A stretch of 64,000 nucleotides of DNA from positions 62,001 to 126,000 of the forward strand of contig JAGNIJ010000001.1 of NCBI GenBank assembly GCA_018001225.1, written 5' to 3'. The DNA is from Kiritimatiellia bacterium. Lineage in GTDB: Bacteria > Verrucomicrobiota > Kiritimatiellia > CAIQIC01 > JAGNIJ01. The notes beneath the pieces are model-generated. The model searched no databases, was not told where the DNA came from, and was given only the letters and a program-made list of their open reading frames with translations. The translations under genes and the position numbers were made by a program. Positions within the stretch are counted from its first letter, which is position 1. Every line of letters starts with the position of its first letter. Positions 61,668 through 64,000 of this stretch are shown piece after piece.

Positions 61668-61813
61668 CCCCCGCCGGATGGATCATCATGGTGCTGGCCT
61701 GCGGCGGATTCACGGGGCTGCTCGCCTGGTGCATCCACAAGGTCGTTGCGACGCCCGAGGCGGCGGAGCACCTCCACGCCCAGGGCGACATCGACACGGG
61801 CGACCGGGAATAA
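61664..61813 (+). CDS. MetS-like small subunit of the NSS transporter
   Basis: The 49-residue peptide MTPAGWIIMVLACGGFTGLLAWCIHKV... has one membrane helix (about 5-26) and a polar acidic tail. MetS-type subunits of exactly this kind follow bacterial NSS genes and are needed for methionine/alanine uptake in Corynebacterium MetPS. It is translationally coupled to the transporter gene by a 4-base overlap and has a GGAGGAG site. Confidence 0.8.
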   Translation: MTPAGWIIMVLACGGFTGLLAWCIHKVVATPEAAEHLHAQGDIDTGDRE

Positions 61814-61886
61814 GGGCGGGCCCGCTACCGGACGAATGGGCGGATGCCGTCCCGCCACAGGGCGTAGCCCGCCGGGCTGCGCTGCG

Positions 61887-62114
61887 CGGGCGGTACGGCA
61901 GGACAATCCGGTCCATATACCGGAGAACATCCGGGATGGTCGAGCCGCCGAAGCCGCGGTTGAGCATGGGTACGTCCGGGAAGTCGCCCGGGAGGTCCGG
62001 CCAGAGCCGGAGGGTCGAGCTGCCGACGAACAGGACGGCGTTCGACGGCGGCGGCTTCGCGCGGTCCGCGTTCTCGAAGGCGCGGATCTCGTCCGCGAAC
62101 GGTCCTTCTGCCTG
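61887..62114 (-). pseudogene. Truncated SGNH/GDSL hydrolase remnant
   Basis: In one minus-strand frame the stretch encodes GPFADEIRAFENADR...NAVLFVGSSTLRLWPDLPGDFPDVPMLNRGFGGSTIPDVLRYMDRIVLPYRP. This is the first third of an SGNH hydrolase, with the nucleophile block (GSS) and the NRGFGGS block. Family proteins continue with a GxND block and a final DxxH, both missing. The 5' side ends exactly at the REP element, so the gene has lost both its start and its catalytic C-terminus. Confidence 0.7.
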
Positions 62115-62116
62115 TG

Positions 62117-62210
62117 ATACCAGGTACGGGTGAGAGGCGGTACGAACGGCGTCGCAGAGCTCCGCCCTCCAGTGGCAGGAATCATGGAGGGGCGAGCTCC
62201 TGCGAGCCCG
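62117..62210. repeat. REP element, 56 bases identical to the 21.9 kb copy
   Basis: Bases 62117-62172 (starting ATACCAGGTACGGGTGAG) match 21920-21975 without a difference. The following arm CATGGAGGGGCGAGCTCCTGCGAG completes an imperfect palindrome related to the REPs around the RAYT. Confidence 0.8.
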
Positions 62211-62402
62211 AAATCTACCCGCATTCATCCGGATTTGGTATGAGCCGGCGGCCATCATCACCCCCCGTTTGATCAAGCGAGTTCGGGAGCCATGCTATGT
62301 CGGGACAGGCCCCCTGTAAACGTCGGAAGGAGAGCCCAAATCCGCGCGCAAGGACCTCCGACCTTATACGATGCCGTGCAGGTTCTCCTTGGCTGTCACG
62401 GT

Positions 62403-62423
62403 TCGCGGGACGCTCGCCCTCCA
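62403..62423. repeat. Degenerate REP half
   Basis: TCGCGGGACGCTCGCCCTCCAG is the reverse complement of the CTGGAGGGCGAGCGTCCCCGCGA segment of the 21.9 kb copies, short by one G. It lies inside the arms of the 10-base inverted repeat. Confidence 0.55.
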
Positions 62424-62571
62424 GGCGAGCACTTGATCCGCATCGTATAGAAAGCGTTCTGCCGGGCGAGCATCCACGCGAGCCGCAAAGACAGCGGCGG
62501 GCGCAGGGAGGAGCCATCCTTACGCGCGGATGGGGGGGGCGCTCGGCGCCGAAGCCCGGGCCGGGACGGCA

Positions 62572-63396
62572 TCAGGCCGCTTCGCAGGCGAGGATCTTGT
62601 AGCCCAGCAGAACCACGAAGCCCGCCCGCGTGGCTTTCCAGCGCGGGGAGTCTGCGTAAGCCTCACCGAGCCGGGCGCGAATGTCCGCCATTTCGCCGGG
62701 TGCGATGCCATAGCGGTCGGCGAGCGTGGCCTCGTCCATCGCCAGGTCCGGGGCGTCGGCCACGCGGGTCACGCGGAAGCCGGCGTCCTCGCACAGGCGG
62801 ATCAGCGAGTCGAGCGGCGGCAGCCACTTGTCGGAGTGGAGCCGCTCCAGCAGTTCGTCCACCAGCAGCGCATCCTCGGGGCGGGCGTTGCAGGCGGTCT
62901 GGTGGATGAAGAGTTCGCCCGGCCGGAGCTGCTCGCGGAGATGCTTCAGCAGCGGCTTCTGTCCCGCGAGCCCGGCGTAGTGCAGCGTGGAGCGCGTGAT
63001 GAGCATCAGCCGTTCCGTTGCCGTGGCCACGGCGGCGCGCTGGAACTCCAGGAAGGAACTTTTCAGGGGCCGGATCCGGGGATCGGGCAGGCTTTCGAGC
63101 TGCCGATCCGACAGGTCCATGTCGTAGAGTTTCACCCCGGGCGGCAGTTTTCCGCGCCGGATCAGCTCCGCGAGGATGAAGCCTGTCCCGCCGCCGAGGT
63201 CCACCAGGACGTCCGGGGCCTTCGCGCGGAGGCCGGCCTCGATGACGTCGAGGAACGGCGCGGCCACGGCCGGATCGCTGAAGTACCCGCCGTACTGCGC
63301 CGCCCAGCGCCGGCCGTGCACGGCGGTCTCGCGGGCCACGGCCTCCTCCAGGATCCGCTCCGTATGGTGGTCCTGCCGCTCATGCTCCGAGGTCAT
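62572..63396 (-). CDS. SAM-dependent methyltransferase
   Basis: The 274-residue protein (ATG 63396, AAGGAG upstream; a GTG directly before it is possible) has motif I DVLVDLGGGTGFILAELIRRG, an acidic motif II VKLYDMDLSDRQL and a motif IV-like LMLITRSTLHYAG. The class I fold is clear but the family is not. The C-terminal half is helical, with RVADAPDLAMDEATLADRYGI. It is followed by the REP-rich region and preceded by the NADAR gene on the same strand. Confidence 0.75.
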   Translation of the reverse strand: MTSEHERQDHHTERILEEAVARETAVHGRRWAAQYGGYFSDPAVAAPFLDVIEAGLRAKAPDVLVDLGGGTGFILAELIRRGKLPPGVKLYDMDLSDRQLESLPDPRIRPLKSSFLEFQRAAVATATERLMLITRSTLHYAGLAGQKPLLKHLREQLRPGELFIHQTACNARPEDALLVDELLERLHSDKWLPPLDSLIRLCEDAGFRVTRVADAPDLAMDEATLADRYGIAPGEMADIRARLGEAYADSPRWKATRAGFVVLLGYKILACEAA

Positions 63397-63511
63397 CACT
63401 GCGCTCCTTGTTTCCCTCCCGCGCGAACCGCTTCATTCGGCCTACACCCCGCGCCGGGTCCCGGGTATGTTATCTTTCTAGAAGGCTTGCGGGCCATCCG
63501 ATCAGTCCGCG

Positions 63512-64000
63512 TCAGCGGTGCGGATGCGCCCCATTACCTTGCCATCGGTCGCGGAACTCCATCCAGATGTCATAATACCGCCACGCCGGGGGCGAGTCCG
63601 GGCCCTGGTGGTGGTCGGGCCGCAGCGTCAGGCCGGTGGTCTTGAGCAGGACGGCTCGGACCTCCGGATTCTGTTCCAGCTTGGCTTGCATGGCCGCGCG
63701 GATCAGGCGGTAGAACGCGCCTTTGCGTTTTTCCGAGTAGTCCAGCCGGCGGCCCTGGTACGTGACCCACCGGATGCCGAGCCTTTTCATGTTTTCGTTG
63801 GCGGCCGTGCCGGCGGCCTTGGCCTCGAACCCGCTCATCCGGGCGACCTGCTCGCGGGTGTGGGGCCACGCGATCGACGGATCGCGCCGGCGCTCGTCGT
63901 CCGGCCCCTCGGGATACTTCAGCATCTGCCAGAAGCCCTCGACGCTCGCGTAGGTCTCGCCGTCCAGCGTGAACGGGGTCGGCGCGAAGTTGGAGAGGAG
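63512..64000 (-). CDS. NADAR-domain (YbiA-like) protein, 5'-truncated by window edge
   Basis: The frame stays open to the end of the window, and the residues before the first internal Met read LLSNFAPTPFTLDGETYASVEGFWQMLKYP, the hallmark start of NADAR/YbiA-type N-glycosidases. Further motifs are FEAKAAGTAANENMKRLGIRWV, KRKGAFYRLIRAAMQAKLEQNPEVRAVLLKTTGLTL and a WRYYDIWMEFR end. These enzymes cleave N-glycosidic bonds in damaged riboflavin intermediates or ADP-ribosyl nucleic acid. The true start is beyond the window. Confidence 0.82.
   Translation of the reverse strand, partial: LLSNFAPTPFTLDGETYASVEGFWQMLKYPEGPDDERRRDPSIAWPHTREQVARMSGFEAKAAGTAANENMKRLGIRWVTYQGRRLDYSEKRKGAFYRLIRAAMQAKLEQNPEVRAVLLKTTGLTLRPDHHQGPDSPPAWRYYDIWMEFRDRWQGNGAHPHR

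Larger units (their letters stand above)
61814..62571. other. Repeat-rich intergenic region with pseudogene
   Basis: No intact gene is supported. It holds an SGNH-hydrolase remnant (61887-62114), a REP element (62117-62210), a degenerate REP half (62403-62423) and a 10-base inverted repeat (62365-62374 against 62440-62449). Confidence 0.6.

Overview
The window is a GC-rich (visibly mid-60s percent G+C) bacterial chromosome segment with dense, mostly plus-strand genes, many ATGA start/stop overlaps and no rRNA, tRNA or CRISPR. The gene set points to the PVC superphylum, most likely a Kiritimatiellota or Verrucomicrobiota relative: many double zinc-ribbon proteins, a gingipain-like C25 peptidase with the C-terminal beta domain common in secreted proteins of these phyla, a CAAX-protease-related CPBP protein, GlnRS, and an ATP-cone/uridine kinase fusion. 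This placement is inference from protein character, not a phylogeny.

Region 1 (1-24.3 kb) is an envelope and surface cluster. It starts with a truncated gene, a signal-peptidase-like protein with no membrane anchor and a run of zinc-ribbon proteins around LemA and DUF3137. Then come a discoidin-like secreted protein, a Sel1-repeat protein and a 2915-residue exported giant with Ig-like, YfaP-type and helical-repeat sections. A DUF4143 ATPase sits in an AT-rich patch bounded by a broken copy of the start of the next gene, an M48 lipoprotein protease. A PD40 lipoprotein, a zinc-ribbon/TM/papain-like protein and small exported proteins close the cluster.

Region 2 (24.3-40.4 kb) is metabolic: a secreted GH13 amylase, a zinc phospholipase C/S1-P1-type enzyme, and then a lipid/isoprenoid-flavoured set. 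That set is a formyltransferase, an AMP-forming ligase, a UbiA prenyltransferase, a PEP-synthase-like phosphotransferase, HMG-CoA reductase, a BtaA-like aminocarboxypropyltransferase and a prenol-kinase-like membrane protein. A RAYT transposase flanked by its REP palindromes, an outer-membrane barrel protein and a VapBC pair interrupt it. Relatives of the REP palindrome recur near 21.9 kb and 62.1-62.4 kb.

Region 3 (40.4-55.1 kb) is core-like: ruvA, a CsgG-type lipoprotein, a receiver-only response regulator and a tiny basic protein on the minus strand. On the plus strand are rpoD, the ATP-cone/uridine kinase, an acyl-CoA ligase, a CPBP protease, an acetyltransferase, a methyltransferase, small proteins, the C25 peptidase and glnS.

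Region 4 (55.0-60.0 kb) is a defence island starting at the 3' end of glnS. It carries a PycTM-like membrane effector convergent with a two-gene minus-strand operon of a tandem nucleotide cyclase and an E2-like protein, followed by a type II restriction-modification pair. The cyclase + E2-like + PycTM-like arrangement resembles Pycsar with a CBASS-like conjugation accessory and is the best candidate for an undescribed system here.

Region 5 (60.0-64 kb) has an NSS-family sodium symporter with its MetS-like small subunit, a REP-rich stretch with a truncated SGNH-hydrolase pseudogene, a methyltransferase and a 5'-truncated NADAR-domain gene at the window edge. Several genes (vapB, the acetyltransferase, the restriction enzyme, the formyltransferase) have a promoter-like box ending only 6-9 bases before the start codon and no Shine-Dalgarno, suggesting leaderless transcripts.
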